Shown one piece after another: positions 1 to 8,536 of a stretch of DNA of 38,960 nucleotides. The position numbers and the translations under genes were made by a program. The notes beneath the pieces are model-generated. The model was not told the origin of the DNA and did no database searches. It saw only the letters and a program-made list of their open reading frames with translations. The first letter of the stretch is position 1, and each line of letters begins with the position of its first letter. This stretch comes from Bacteroidales bacterium. Its GTDB lineage: Bacteria > Bacteroidota > Bacteroidia > Bacteroidales > UBA932. The stretch lies in the NCBI GenBank assembly GCA_017438265.1, contig JAFRVZ010000045.1, positions 1 through 38,960 on the forward strand, in the 5' to 3' direction.

Positions 1-293
1 ACAGGGCACCCCGCTGCGGAAAGCGCAGGTGGGAGCGATCTTACGCCGGCCGTAACAGAAAACAACCGCCGCCTTCGCTGAGAGGCTTTGCCTCTGACGG
101 AAGACGGCAAGGGTGAAAACGCGAGGCAAGAGCTCACGACGGCGTGCAGCGATGCGCGCCGGGTACGGCACCGGGCCTGCAAGACCAAATATACCGGCAG
201 ATGAGGGCGGCCCGCCCGATGCCGGGGGGTAGGTTGCGAAGATAAATGGCAGATTCAAAAACAGAAACCGGCTTACGGCCCGACCCCCTGTTT
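1..293 (+). ncRNA. rnpB: RNase P RNA, class A type, 5' end outside window
   Basis: This is the catalytic RNA of RNase P, which removes 5' leaders from pre-tRNAs. The conserved blocks appear in order: an ACAGAAAACAACCGCC block at about 53-71, AAGGGTGAAA at 109-118, AGACCAAATA at about 182-191, a GGGGTAGGTTGC block at about 226-237 followed by AGATAAATGGC near 240-250, and ACAGAAACCGGCTTAC at 261-276. These match the universally conserved regions of bacterial RNase P RNA and the usual 3' closing strand. The 5' strand of P1 to P4 lies before position 1. The 3' end is placed at about 290-296, where the P1-like strand runs into a T-rich tract that probably acts as terminator. Confidence 0.95.
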
Positions 294-299
294 GTTTTT

Positions 300-330
300 T
301 TTGGAAATCCCGGGAATCTGTTTATCTTTG
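300..330 (+). promoter_or_regulatory. Bacteroidota-type promoter after rnpB
   Basis: TTTG at 300-303, a 19-bp spacer and TATCTTTG at 323-330 match the Bacteroidota -33/-7 consensus exactly. Transcription would begin near 337 and leave a leader of about 160 nt before the lipoprotein start at 498. A second, weaker -7-like box (TATCTTTA, 445-452) lies closer to the gene but lacks a clear -33 partner. I see no ORF in the leader. Confidence 0.7.
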
Positions 331-497
331 TTTGTTGACTATCTAACGACCTGGAGAATAGCGAAATAGAGGTATGAGGTTGAAATCTGACTTATACCGG
401 AAACCACGTTAATCCAGAGTCTATTTCTTCTATTGAACCTACGTTATCTTTATTTTAACGTCCACGATTTGTGGCGTATAATAGCTTAATTGGTGTT

Positions 498-956
498 ATG
501 AAAAATAGATTATCGGGCCTTGTTTTTATCCTGCTTCTTTCGACCGTGTGCTGCTCGAAAGAGGAGCCGACATCCATACTCGTGTTTGAGGCCGACACGA
601 CAGCAGAAAGTATCGATGGTCAAGGCTATCTGGCAGATGGCCAGGAGATGGTTATTGTTTACACCCTTTTGAAAGGAAAACCGTCGGGAGACATTATTAT
701 CGACAATGTAGATCTGGGCAGTGTGCTTGCCGGCCGGCATTCGGGAATCTTGACACTCTATTATGTGAACGGGGAGATTGTTTCGAGAACCCTGAATGAA
801 GGAAATGTGCTTGTGCTTACTGCACCGTCAGATAAGTATTGCATCAATGTCCAATGTGTTACTCCTCTTTACGGGGGCAATCCGTCTATTTCCCGGGATA
901 TCCCTTTCCGTGAAGGCCGGCAGGTTATCCGCCTTCCTTCACTCAGCGTCGAGTAA
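498..956 (+). CDS. Small predicted lipoprotein, unknown function
   Basis: A 152-residue protein that I do not recognise. I chose ATG 498 because it begins a signal peptide (MKNRLSGLVFILLLS) ending at a cysteine pair followed by SKEE, a Bacteroidota lipoprotein pattern; an in-frame GTG at 471 would add nine residues ahead of the signal. The lipobox (STVCC) is imperfect. The mature part is mixed beta-like sequence with no motif I can assign and two further cysteines (YCINVQC) near residue 124. The gene stands alone between rnpB and trmD and is visibly richer in A and T than the rest of the window, which suggests a recently acquired or fast-evolving orphan. Coding status is likely; function is unknown. 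Confidence 0.7.
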   Translation: MKNRLSGLVFILLLSTVCCSKEEPTSILVFEADTTAESIDGQGYLADGQEMVIVYTLLKGKPSGDIIIDNVDLGSVLAGRHSGILTLYYVNGEIVSRTLNEGNVLVLTAPSDKYCINVQCVTPLYGGNPSISRDIPFREGRQVIRLPSLSVE

Positions 957-978
957 AAATGAGCATAACCGTTATACA

Positions 979-1004
979 TTAAGCCCGCATCACTGCGGGC
1001 TTAA
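979..1004. terminator. Hairpin between convergent genes
   Basis: TTAAGCCCGCA at 979-989 and TGCGGGCTTAA at 994-1004 form a perfect 11-bp stem with a 4-nt loop, 22 bp after the lipoprotein stop. No long T-tract follows on either strand, so termination is inferred from the strong stem and the convergent placement. The remaining 1005-1151 is AT-rich with no further feature that I can see. Confidence 0.6.
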
Positions 1005-1151
1005 GCGGTTAGTTAGTAGTGTATTTACCTAAAAGAAGGTCAATTATGAGTGGTTAGAACTGAATCACTCACTGATTCGACGGTAAAAATAGATACTTTT
1101 AAGTAATTCCGCAAGGAAATTGCAATATTTTTTTAATTTTCCGAAAAGTCT

Positions 1152-1838
1152 TTAAAGATTTTTATTATCGAGCAGCTCCGGGCGCAGCCGTTTCGTGCGT
1201 TCCAGCGCCTGCTCGTCCTGCCACGCGCGGATCAGTTTCGGATTGCCGCTGAGCAGGACGTCCGGGACCTTCCAGCCGTTGAATTCCGCAGGGCGCGTGT
1301 AGACGGGCGGGGAGAGCAGCCCGTCCTGGAAGGAGTCCGACAGGGCGGAGGTCTCGTCCGTCAGGGCGCCGGGGATGAGGCGGATGATCGCGTCGGCGAG
1401 CAGGGCGGCCGGGATTTCGCCGCCGCTGACGACGTAGTCGCCGACGGAGATTTCGCGGGTCACGAGGTGGTCGCGGATGCGCTGGTCGATGCCTTTGTAG
1501 TGGCCGCAGAGGAGGATGATGTTTTCCTTGAGGGAGAGTGCGTTCGCGATGGGCTGGCTGAGGCGCTCGCCGTCGGGGGAGAGGTAGATGACTTCGTCGT
1601 AGTCGCGCTCCGCCTGCAGCTCTTCGAGCAGGCGGAAGACGGGCTCGACCATCATGACCATGCCGGCGTCCCCGCCGTAGCTGTAGTCGTCCACGGAGCG
1701 GTGGGAGCCGATGCCGTATTTCCTGGGATTGTGGACGTGGATTTCCACGAGGCCTTTCTTTCTGGCCCTGCCGACGATGGAGTGGGAGAGCGGGCTGTCG
1801 AGCAGCTCCGGTACCACGGAAAGGATGTCTATTCGCAT
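1152..1838 (-). CDS. trmD: tRNA (guanine-37-N1)-methyltransferase TrmD
   Basis: TrmD transfers a methyl group from SAM to N1 of G37 in tRNAs reading CNN codons, preventing +1 frameshifts. The protein has the SPOUT trefoil-knot signatures [13 protein letters not shown] and [11 protein letters not shown] at mid-protein, and a C-terminal helical part typical of the family. Length (228 aa) is normal. I start at ATG 1838 (MRIDILSV, as in relatives); an in-frame ATG two codons upstream (1844) is equally possible. The gene is monocistronic, convergent to the upstream lipoprotein and divergent from the DUF349 gene. Confidence 0.95.
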   Translation of the reverse strand: MRIDILSVVPELLDSPLSHSIVGRARKKGLVEIHVHNPRKYGIGSHRSVDDYSYGGDAGMVMMVEPVFRLLEELQAERDYDEVIYLSPDGERLSQPIANALSLKENIILLCGHYKGIDQRIRDHLVTREISVGDYVVSGGEIPAALLADAIIRLIPGALTDETSALSDSFQDGLLSPPVYTRPAEFNGWKVPDVLLSGNPKLIRAWQDEQALERTKRLRPELLDNKNL

Positions 1839-1871
1839 ACGCAAAAATAAGGGTTTTTATTCTTTTTTTTA

Positions 1872-1879
1872 TATATTTG
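1872..1879 (+). promoter_or_regulatory. Probable -7 box for the DUF349-yidC operon
   Basis: TATATTTG matches TAnnTTTG exactly, 38 bp before the DUF349 start, inside an AT-rich divergent spacer. A good TTTG at the -33 distance is not visible, so the call rests on the -7 box and position. Confidence 0.45.
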
Positions 1880-1917
1880 TAAGCTAATGATTTTTTTAAT
1901 TTTTAACTCTTGTAACG

Positions 1918-3690
1918 ATGAGCGAAGAAATGATTCCTGATGTGATGGTTCAAGCATCAGACGTACCTGAAACCGCCGCGGCCCAGACCCCTGAAGTGGC
2001 CGCAGCGCCTGTGGAGACCGCCGAAGAGACTGTCAACTATGCCGACAAGAGCCTTGCCGAGCTCGTGGAACTGTTCCAGGGCCTCGCGCAGGACGAAGAC
2101 CGGATGAAGAAGGCCAAGGAGGCGGAGGCGATCAAGTCCGCTTTCTACCGGAAGCTGCTGAAGGAGAAGACCGACGCGGCGATTCCGGAGGACGCCGACA
2201 GCTCCCGCAATCCTTTCGACGCCATTGAAGAGGGTTTCAAGTCGCTCTACGCCGAGTTCAAGAAGGAACGTGCCGAGTTCAACAAACAGCAGGAGCAGGC
2301 CCGCGAAGAGAACCTCGCGACGAAGCTCACGATCATTGAGGACCTGAAGAACCTCGTCGAGCGCCAGGAGGACGTCAGCGCGACGTTCCCGGCCTTCCGC
2401 GAGATCCAGAACCGCTGGCGTGCCGCCGGCCCCGTTCCCGCGAAGAATTACCGCGACGTCAACGATACCTACCAGTTCTATGTCGAGAAGTTCTACGACA
2501 TGGTCAAGATCAACCGCGACCTGCGCGACCTTGACTTCAAGAAGAACCTCGATGCGAAGGTGGAATTCTGTGAAATGGCCGAGAAGCTCGCCGAAAACGA
2601 GAATGTCGTCGAAGCCTTCCGCGAGCTCCAGAAACTCCACGAGCAGTGGAAGGAGTACGGCCCCGTCGCCAAGGAACACCGCGAAGCGATCTGGGAGCGT
2701 TTCCGCGCCGCGACCGGCGTGATCAACAAGCGCTACCAGGCCTATTTCGAGACCCAAAAGGAGAAGCAGGGCGAGAACCTCGCCGCGAAGGAGCAGCTCT
2801 GTGTCCGCGTCGAAGAGATCGCAGAGAAGGAAGTGGCCTCCTCGAACGAGTGGAACGCCCTGGCGCGCCAGATCGAGGAAATCCAGCAGGAGTGGCGGAA
2901 AATCGGCTTTGCGACGAAGAAGGAGAACCACAAGATCTACGAGCGTTTCCGCGCCGCCTGCGACAAGTTCTTCGAGAAGAAGCGTCTGTTCTACTCCGGC
3001 TACAAGGACACCCTGAGCGAAAACCTCGCGAAGAAGGAAGCCCTGATCGCCGAGGCCGAGGCCCTCAAGACCAGCACCGAATGGAAGAAGGCGACCGACC
3101 AGTTCATCAACCTCCAGAAGCAGTGGAAGGAGATCGGCGCCGTGCCGCGCAAGAAGAGCGAGCAGCTCTGGAAGCGCTTCCGCGCCGCCTGCGACGAGTT
3201 CTTCGACGCCCGCTCCAAGAGCGCCAAGCCGGAGAACGACTTCTACGGCAACCTCAAGGCCAAGAAGAAGCTGGTCGAGGACATCCTCGCCTTCGAGCTT
3301 CCCGCCGACCCGCAGGCCGTCGCCGACGCCGCGAAGGAATTCAGCGACAAGTGGCAGGAGATCGGCTTCGTCCCCTTCAAGGAAAAGGACGCCCTGAACA
3401 AGAGCTTCCGCGACGCGATGCAGGAGAAGTTCCCGGACTATCGCGGCGGCGGCCGCGGCGGCCGTGTTTCCGGCCCGAAACAGCCGCGCAGCGAGAAGGA
3501 CATCCTGATCCAGAAATACAACGCCCTCCAGCAGGACATCGACACGTATGAGAACAACATCGGTTTCTTCTCGATGTCCAAGAACGCCGAGGCCCTGATC
3601 AAGCAGATGCAGAAAAACATCGACAAGGCCAAGGAAGAACTGAAGAGCCTGGAAGCCAAGATCCGGGAAATGGAGACTCCGGAGGCGTAG
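1918..3690 (+). CDS. DUF349 repeat protein
   Basis: A 590-residue, highly charged, helix-rich protein. After an acidic, Ala/Pro-rich N-terminus (residues 1-45) it carries at least five DUF349-type repeats, recognisable by W-x(3-4)-G followed by a Phe-Arg helix: NRWRAAGPV, EQWKEYGPV, QEWRKIGFA, KQWKEIGAV and DKWQEIGFV. A Gly/Arg-rich linker near residue 505 precedes a C-terminal coiled coil. DUF349 proteins are widespread in Bacteroidota and Actinobacteria; their molecular role is not settled. It starts an operon, with yidC three bases downstream, a neighbourhood that hints at a housekeeping role but does not prove one. A 1193-codon antisense frame across this gene and yidC is a composition artefact. 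Confidence 0.93.
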   Translation: MSEEMIPDVMVQASDVPETAAAQTPEVAAAPVETAEETVNYADKSLAELVELFQGLAQDEDRMKKAKEAEAIKSAFYRKLLKEKTDAAIPEDADSSRNPFDAIEEGFKSLYAEFKKERAEFNKQQEQAREENLATKLTIIEDLKNLVERQEDVSATFPAFREIQNRWRAAGPVPAKNYRDVNDTYQFYVEKFYDMVKINRDLRDLDFKKNLDAKVEFCEMAEKLAENENVVEAFRELQKLHEQWKEYGPVAKEHREAIWERFRAATGVINKRYQAYFETQKEKQGENLAAKEQLCVRVEEIAEKEVASSNEWNALARQIEEIQQEWRKIGFATKKENHKIYERFRAACDKFFEKKRLFYSGYKDTLSENLAKKEALIAEAEALKTSTEWKKATDQFINLQKQWKEIGAVPRKKSEQLWKRFRAACDEFFDARSKSAKPENDFYGNLKAKKKLVEDILAFELPADPQAVADAAKEFSDKWQEIGFVPFKEKDALNKSFRDAMQEKFPDYRGGGRGGRVSGPKQPRSEKDILIQKYNALQQDIDTYENNIGFFSMSKNAEALIKQMQKNIDKAKEELKSLEAKIREMETPEA

Positions 3691-3693
3691 CGT

Positions 3694-5559
3694 ATGGATA
3701 AAAATGCAGTTATCGGCTTTATCCTGATGGGCCTGGTCCTCTTCGGATTCACGTTCTATCAGAACCGGCAGTACAAGAAACAGGTCGCCTATCAGGCACA
3801 GCTCGATTCCATCAACCGCGCCGAGCATCCGGAGTGGTACGTCGAAGACGTCGCCCCGGAAGCGGACGCCGCGCAGGCCTACGCCGAAACGCCGGCGGTC
3901 CCGCAGCAGGCCGTCTACAAGGACAGCCTCCTCGAGCTCTCCTCCAAGGGCGTCGAGGCGCTTTACACCCTGTCGAACGACCTGCTGGAAGTGACCTTCA
4001 CGACGCGCGGCGCGCAGCCGTACGCCGTCCTCGTCAAGGACTACCTGACCTATGGCAAGGAACCCCTCTACCTTTTCAAGGAGGGGAACAACCGCTATGC
4101 GGTCCGCGTCTACACGGGCGAATACATCAACACCGCCGACTTCGTCTTCTCCCTCGCGGAGCGGACGGACTCGACCCTCGTGATGCGCCTCCCGCTCGCG
4201 GCCGGCGGCTATATCGAGCAGGCCTACACCCTTCCGAAGGGCTCCTATCAGGTCAGCAACCGCCTGTCCTTCGTCGGAATGGAGAACACGATTCCCCGGA
4301 ACGTCTCCTCCGTCGACCTGGATTTCGCGACGACGGTGCCGCGCCTGGAAAAGGGCTACCGCAACGAGTCCCAGTACTCCAAGCTCGATTTCTATTTCCC
4401 GGGCGAGAAGAAGCCGGTCGAGATCGGCCGTGGGCGTTCCGCCTCGAAGCGGATCGACTCGAAGCTGGAATGGTTCGCCTTCCAGCAGCAGTTCTTCTCC
4501 TCGATCGTCTATGCGAAGAAGAGTTTCGACTCCGGCGAAGTGGCCGTGGATTTCCTCACGGACGCCGACCCGGACGGCAACCTGATGAACTGCAGCGCCG
4601 GGATGCGCGCCGAGCTGCCGCGGGAAAACCCTTCCGCGATGGCCCTGGAGTTCGATTTCTATTACGGACCGAACCGCTTCCAGACCCTGAAGTCCTTCGG
4701 CCGCAAGTATGAGAAGATCATCCCGCTGGGCGGCTGGCTCGTCGGCTGGTTCACGCGCTTCGTCATCATCCCGCTCTTCAACTTCTTCCACCGCTTCATC
4801 GGCAACTTCGGCATCATCATCCTCCTGATGACGATCGTAATCAAGATCGTCGTGATGCCGCTGACGAACAAGTCCTACCTGTCGTCCGCGAAGATGGCGG
4901 CGCTGAAGCCTGAGATGGAGAAGATCAACGAGAAGTATCCCAAGCAGGAGGATGCGATGAAGAAGCAGCAGGCGACGATGGACCTGTACAAGAAAGCCGG
5001 CGTCAGTCCGATGGGAGGCTGCCTCCCGACGCTGCTGACGTTCCCGATCCTGTGGGCGATGTTCCGCTTCTTCCCGGCCTCCATCGAGCTCCGCCAGCAG
5101 CCTTTCCTCTGGTGCCAGGACCTCTCCGCGTATGATTCCATCGTCGATTTCGGCGTCCGCGTCCCGCTGATCGGCGACCACCTGTCGCTCTTCGCGCTGC
5201 TGATGGCCGTGACGATGTGGTTCTATTCGAAGATGACGATGAGCGCCCAGACGGCCTCCAACGACCCGAATGCCGCAAGCATGCGTTTCATGTCGCTCTG
5301 GATGATGCCGATCATGATGTTCTTCATCTGTAACAACCTCTCCGCCGCGCTGAGCTATTACTACCTGCTGAGCAACCTCTTCATGATGCTGCAGAACTGG
5401 ATCCTGCGCAAGTTCTTCGTCAAGCCCGACGAGATCCTCGCAAAGGTCCGGGCGGCGGCCGACAAGCCGGTCCAGAAGTCCAAGTGGCAGCTGCGGCTTG
5501 AGGAAGCGCAGAAGATGCAGCGCGAGATGCAGAAACAACAGCAGAAGAATCGCAGATAA
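3694..5559 (+). CDS. yidC: Membrane protein insertase YidC
   Basis: YidC inserts and folds inner-membrane proteins, alone or with SecYEG. The 621-residue protein has an N-terminal TM helix (IGFILMGLVLFGFTFY), a long periplasmic beta-domain (about 60-340) as in Gram-negative YidC, then the conserved five-TM insertase core from about residue 350, including MKKQQATMDLYKKAGVSP and GGCLPTLLTFPILWAMFRFF, and a basic Lys/Gln-rich C-terminal tail that may contact ribosomes. Length is usual for Bacteroidota. It lies 3 bp after the DUF349 gene, and its TAA shares one base with the next ATG, so the genes are probably translationally coupled. Confidence 0.97.
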   Translation: MDKNAVIGFILMGLVLFGFTFYQNRQYKKQVAYQAQLDSINRAEHPEWYVEDVAPEADAAQAYAETPAVPQQAVYKDSLLELSSKGVEALYTLSNDLLEVTFTTRGAQPYAVLVKDYLTYGKEPLYLFKEGNNRYAVRVYTGEYINTADFVFSLAERTDSTLVMRLPLAAGGYIEQAYTLPKGSYQVSNRLSFVGMENTIPRNVSSVDLDFATTVPRLEKGYRNESQYSKLDFYFPGEKKPVEIGRGRSASKRIDSKLEWFAFQQQFFSSIVYAKKSFDSGEVAVDFLTDADPDGNLMNCSAGMRAELPRENPSAMALEFDFYYGPNRFQTLKSFGRKYEKIIPLGGWLVGWFTRFVIIPLFNFFHRFIGNFGIIILLMTIVIKIVVMPLTNKSYLSSAKMAALKPEMEKINEKYPKQEDAMKKQQATMDLYKKAGVSPMGGCLPTLLTFPILWAMFRFFPASIELRQQPFLWCQDLSAYDSIVDFGVRVPLIGDHLSLFALLMAVTMWFYSKMTMSAQTASNDPNAASMRFMSLWMMPIMMFFICNNLSAALSYYYLLSNLFMMLQNWILRKFFVKPDEILAKVRAAADKPVQKSKWQLRLEEAQKMQREMQKQQQKNRR

Positions 5560-6230
5560 TGATTCGGGACAACCTCGATACGATACGGAAACAACTGCCG
5601 CCAGGAGTCCAATTGGTGGCAGTTTCCAAATTCCACCCCCTGGAAGCCATCCGCGAGGCGTATGCCGCCGGGCAGCGCGTCTTCGCCGAAAGCCGTCCGC
5701 AGGAACTGGCGGCCAAGGCAGCGGAACTCGCCGCGGCGGGGGACTGTCCCGAAATCGAGTGGCATTTCATCGGCCACCTCCAGACGAACAAGCTCAAGCT
5801 GGTCCTCCCGTACGTGTCGCTGGTCCAGTCGGTCGATTCGCTCCACCTGCTGAAGGCCGTCAACGACTGGGGCCGGGCGGCGGGGAAGCGGATTCCCGTC
5901 CTGCTGGAACTGCACATCGCGGCGGAGGAGAGCAAGCAGGGCTTTTTCGAGGAGGATGCGCTGGAGGTGCTTTTCCGCGCGGAGGAATACGGGAACGTCG
6001 TCTTCCGCGGGCTGATGGGGATGGCGACCCTCTCGGAAGACCGGGATGTCGTCTCCGCGGATTTCGGACGGATCCGCGCCTTTTTCGACTATCTTCGTTC
6101 GTTGTTCCCGGAGTACGGGGACTTTGACCAGCTGTCCATCGGGATGTCGGACGATTTCCCCGTCGCGCTGCAGCACGGGAGCACGATGGTCCGCATCGGG
6201 ACAGCCATTTTCGGACCTCGGGAATACTAA
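5559..6230 (+). CDS. YggS/PLPBP-family pyridoxal phosphate-binding protein
   Basis: A 223-residue single-domain PLP protein of the YggS/PROSC family, which helps keep PLP and amino-acid pools in balance and has no confirmed enzyme activity. Lys24 in LVAVSKFHP is the expected Schiff-base lysine. Other family blocks are WHFIGHLQTNK, LMGMATLSED, and near the C-terminus SIGMSDDFPVALQHGSTMVR with IGTAIFGPR, which form the phosphate-binding edge of the barrel. The usual GENR-type motif reads AESRPQEL here, as in other Bacteroidota. The start overlaps the yidC stop (TAATG). Confidence 0.93.
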   Translation: MIRDNLDTIRKQLPPGVQLVAVSKFHPLEAIREAYAAGQRVFAESRPQELAAKAAELAAAGDCPEIEWHFIGHLQTNKLKLVLPYVSLVQSVDSLHLLKAVNDWGRAAGKRIPVLLELHIAAEESKQGFFEEDALEVLFRAEEYGNVVFRGLMGMATLSEDRDVVSADFGRIRAFFDYLRSLFPEYGDFDQLSIGMSDDFPVALQHGSTMVRIGTAIFGPREY

Positions 6231-6243
6231 AAACCAATCACCT

Positions 6244-7365
6244 ATGGATACTGAAAAGAGACTCCTTTCGCTCGATGCCCTCCGGGGATTCGACATGCTG
6301 TTCATCATGGGCTTCGCCTCGCTGGTGGTGGCCTGCTGCGCCCTTTTCCCGGGCGGGGCGGACTGCTGGCTGGCGCGCCAGATGGAACACGTCTCCTGGG
6401 ACGGCCTGCGCCACCACGACACGATTTTCCCGCTCTTCCTCTACCTCGCGGGCCTTTCCTTCCCGTTCTCCTATGCGAAGCAGGTCGCGCGCGGCCGGAC
6501 CCGCAGCCAGATCTACGGCAAGATTTTCTACCGCGGCTTCGCGCTCGTCGTGCTGGGCTGCATCTACAATGGTTTCCTGCAGCTGAAGTTCCCCTTCCGC
6601 TACATGGGCGTGCTGCAGCACATCGGCCTCGCGTGGATGTTCGCGGCCCTGCTCTTCATCAATTGCAAGACGAAGACGCGCGTCTGGATCGCCGCCGCCA
6701 TCCTCGTCGGCTATTACCTGCTGCTCCGCTTCGTCGGTGCGCCGGACCATCCGGGCGCGGATCCGTTCTCGTATGAGGGCAACCTCGTCGGCTATGTCGA
6801 CCGCGTGCTGAACCGCTGGTTCTCCTTCATGCACGGCCGCCTGTACCGGGGAGACTTCGATCCGGAAGGCGTGCTGAGCATCCTTCCCGCCATCGTTACC
6901 GCGATGCTGGGCATGTTTACCGGCGAGTATGTCCGCAAGCCCGAATCGGAAGTCTCCGGCGGGAAGAAGACGGTCACCATGCTGGTCGCCGCCGCCGTCA
7001 TGCTGGCCGTCGGCCTGCTCTGGAGCCTGCAGTTCCCGATCAACAAGGCGCTCTGGTCCAGCACCTTCGTGCTCGTCGTCGGCGCGTATTCCGTCGCGAT
7101 GTTCGCGCTCTTCTACTGGATCATCGACGTGAAGGGATGGAAGAAATGGACGACCTTCTTCACGGTCATCGGCATGAATTCGATCACGATTTACATGGGA
7201 CAGCGGATCATCAACTTCCGCAGCATCGGCAACTTCTTCGTCGGCGGCATCGCTTCGCTCGGCGGAGAGGCCTGGGCGAACTTCATCGGCGCGCTGGGCT
7301 ACCTCGCCGTCAGCTGGCTGTTCCTGTATTTCCTGTACAGGAAGAAGGTATTCCTCAAGGTTTAA
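6244..7365 (+). CDS. HGSNAT/DUF5009-like membrane acyltransferase
   Basis: A 373-residue polytopic membrane protein with about ten predicted TM segments. The N-terminal signature RLLSLDALRGFDMLFIMGF and the following DGLRHHDTIFPLFLYLAGLS resemble the heparan-alpha-glucosaminide N-acetyltransferase-like family (DUF5009 in Bacteroidota), where a histidine in the first loop is thought to accept an acetyl group for transfer across the membrane to a sugar. The substrate cannot be told from sequence. I start at ATG 6244, 13 bp after the YggS-type gene; upstream in-frame codons lie inside that gene. The 3' end overlaps the opposite-strand lpxB by 11 bp. Envelope-glycan acetylation is an inference. 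Confidence 0.85.
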   Translation: MDTEKRLLSLDALRGFDMLFIMGFASLVVACCALFPGGADCWLARQMEHVSWDGLRHHDTIFPLFLYLAGLSFPFSYAKQVARGRTRSQIYGKIFYRGFALVVLGCIYNGFLQLKFPFRYMGVLQHIGLAWMFAALLFINCKTKTRVWIAAAILVGYYLLLRFVGAPDHPGADPFSYEGNLVGYVDRVLNRWFSFMHGRLYRGDFDPEGVLSILPAIVTAMLGMFTGEYVRKPESEVSGGKKTVTMLVAAAVMLAVGLLWSLQFPINKALWSSTFVLVVGAYSVAMFALFYWIIDVKGWKKWTTFFTVIGMNSITIYMGQRIINFRSIGNFFVGGIASLGGEAWANFIGALGYLAVSWLFLYFLYRKKVFLKV

Positions 7366-8536
7366 GCGCTGCGATCATCGCAGCGGCGACGGCCCTGGAC
7401 GCCCCGGCGGTGCCCAGGGCTTTCCGTATCTCCCCGTATTCGGACAGCATCCGGGCGCGGTACGCGTCGTCCCCGAGCAGGCGGACGACTTCGTCCGTGA
7501 CCGCTGCGGGCGTGAATTCTTCCTGGACGAGTTCGCGGAAGGCGAGGCGGTCCAGGATGAGGTTGCCGAGGCTGATGTACTTGATGTGGTCCATCACATG
7601 GCCGATGTGGCGCATCAGGAAGACCGTCAGGGCGGAGCTGTTCCAGCCGACGACCTGCGGGGTCCCGACGAGGGCCGCCTCGAGCGAGGCGGTTCCCGAG
7701 TTGATCACCGCGGCGCCGGCGTGGCGCAGGACGCCGTAGGTGTCGCCGAAGACGAGGTGGACGTACGGGCGGCGGGATTCGCCGACGGCGGGCAGGTAGT
7801 CCTGCGGGGAGCGGGCGGGCGCGCCGGCGAGGATGAATTCGCAGTCCCCGTAGCCGGGCAGGGCCCGCAGCCGGTCGGCGAACGCCATCAGGACCGGCAT
7901 CATCCGCCGGATCTCCGCGCCGCGGGAGCCGGCGAGCAGGGCGACGTAGCGGCAGGGCGCCAGGCCGTGCCGGCGGAAGAACGCTTCCGGCGCTTCCTGC
8001 AGGGCGGGGGAGGAATCGACCGCGTCGAGCAGGGGATTGCCCGCATAGACGAACGGTACGCCCCGCGCGCGGAAGTACTCCTGCTCGAAGGGGAAGACGA
8101 TGAAGAGCCGGTCGACCCACGCCTTCAGCTTGCGGTTGCGCCGCTCGCGGGAGGCCCAGGTCTTCGGGGCGATGTACCAGAAGACCTTCAGCCCGTTGTC
8201 GTGGGCGAATTTCGCGATCTTGAAATTGAAGCCGGGATAGTCGATGAGGATGACGGCGTCCGGGCGCCAGGCGAGGAGGTCTTCCTCGCAGTCGCGCACG
8301 CGGCGCAGCAGGGTCCGGGCGCGGGTCAGGACTTCCCAGAAACCCATCACGGCGCCGTCCCGGTAGTGGCGGACCAGCGGGTCGGGAGCGCCTTCCGGCA
8401 CGGCGGCGGCCGCCAGCATCGCGTCCCCGCCCCAGAAGCGGAATTCCGCCGCCGGGTCCTCGGCCTTCAGGCCGCGGATCAGGTTGCTGCCGTGCAGGTC
8501 GCCGGACGCTTCGCCGGCGATGAGGTAATAGCGCAT
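7355..8536 (-). CDS. lpxB: Lipid-A-disaccharide synthase LpxB
   Basis: LpxB condenses UDP-2,3-diacylglucosamine with lipid X to make the lipid A disaccharide at the inner face of the cytoplasmic membrane. The 393-residue GT19-type protein begins YYLIAGEASGDLHGSNLI, the family hallmark, and contains FRFWGGDAM, DAVILIDYPGFNFKIAKFA, FWYIAPKTWASRERR, ALLAGSRGAEIRRMMPVL and SGTASLEAALVGTPQVV. Its start shares one base with the surE stop (TGATG on the minus strand), and its 3' end overlaps the acyltransferase gene by 11 bp. Presence of lpxB supports a lipid A-bearing outer membrane. Confidence 0.96.
   Translation of the reverse strand: MRYYLIAGEASGDLHGSNLIRGLKAEDPAAEFRFWGGDAMLAAAAVPEGAPDPLVRHYRDGAVMGFWEVLTRARTLLRRVRDCEEDLLAWRPDAVILIDYPGFNFKIAKFAHDNGLKVFWYIAPKTWASRERRNRKLKAWVDRLFIVFPFEQEYFRARGVPFVYAGNPLLDAVDSSPALQEAPEAFFRRHGLAPCRYVALLAGSRGAEIRRMMPVLMAFADRLRALPGYGDCEFILAGAPARSPQDYLPAVGESRRPYVHLVFGDTYGVLRHAGAAVINSGTASLEAALVGTPQVVGWNSSALTVFLMRHIGHVMDHIKYISLGNLILDRLAFRELVQEEFTPAAVTDEVVRLLGDDAYRARMLSEYGEIRKALGTAGASRAVAAAMIAALKP

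Noticed and set aside
1957..5538. A 1193-codon open frame antisense to the DUF349 and yidC genes
   Set aside because: Both sense genes are unmistakable. In GC-rich genes that avoid TTA, CTA and TCA codons the opposite strand is often free of stops; the translated product is low-complexity Leu/Arg/Asp/Glu/Val-rich with no recognisable domain.
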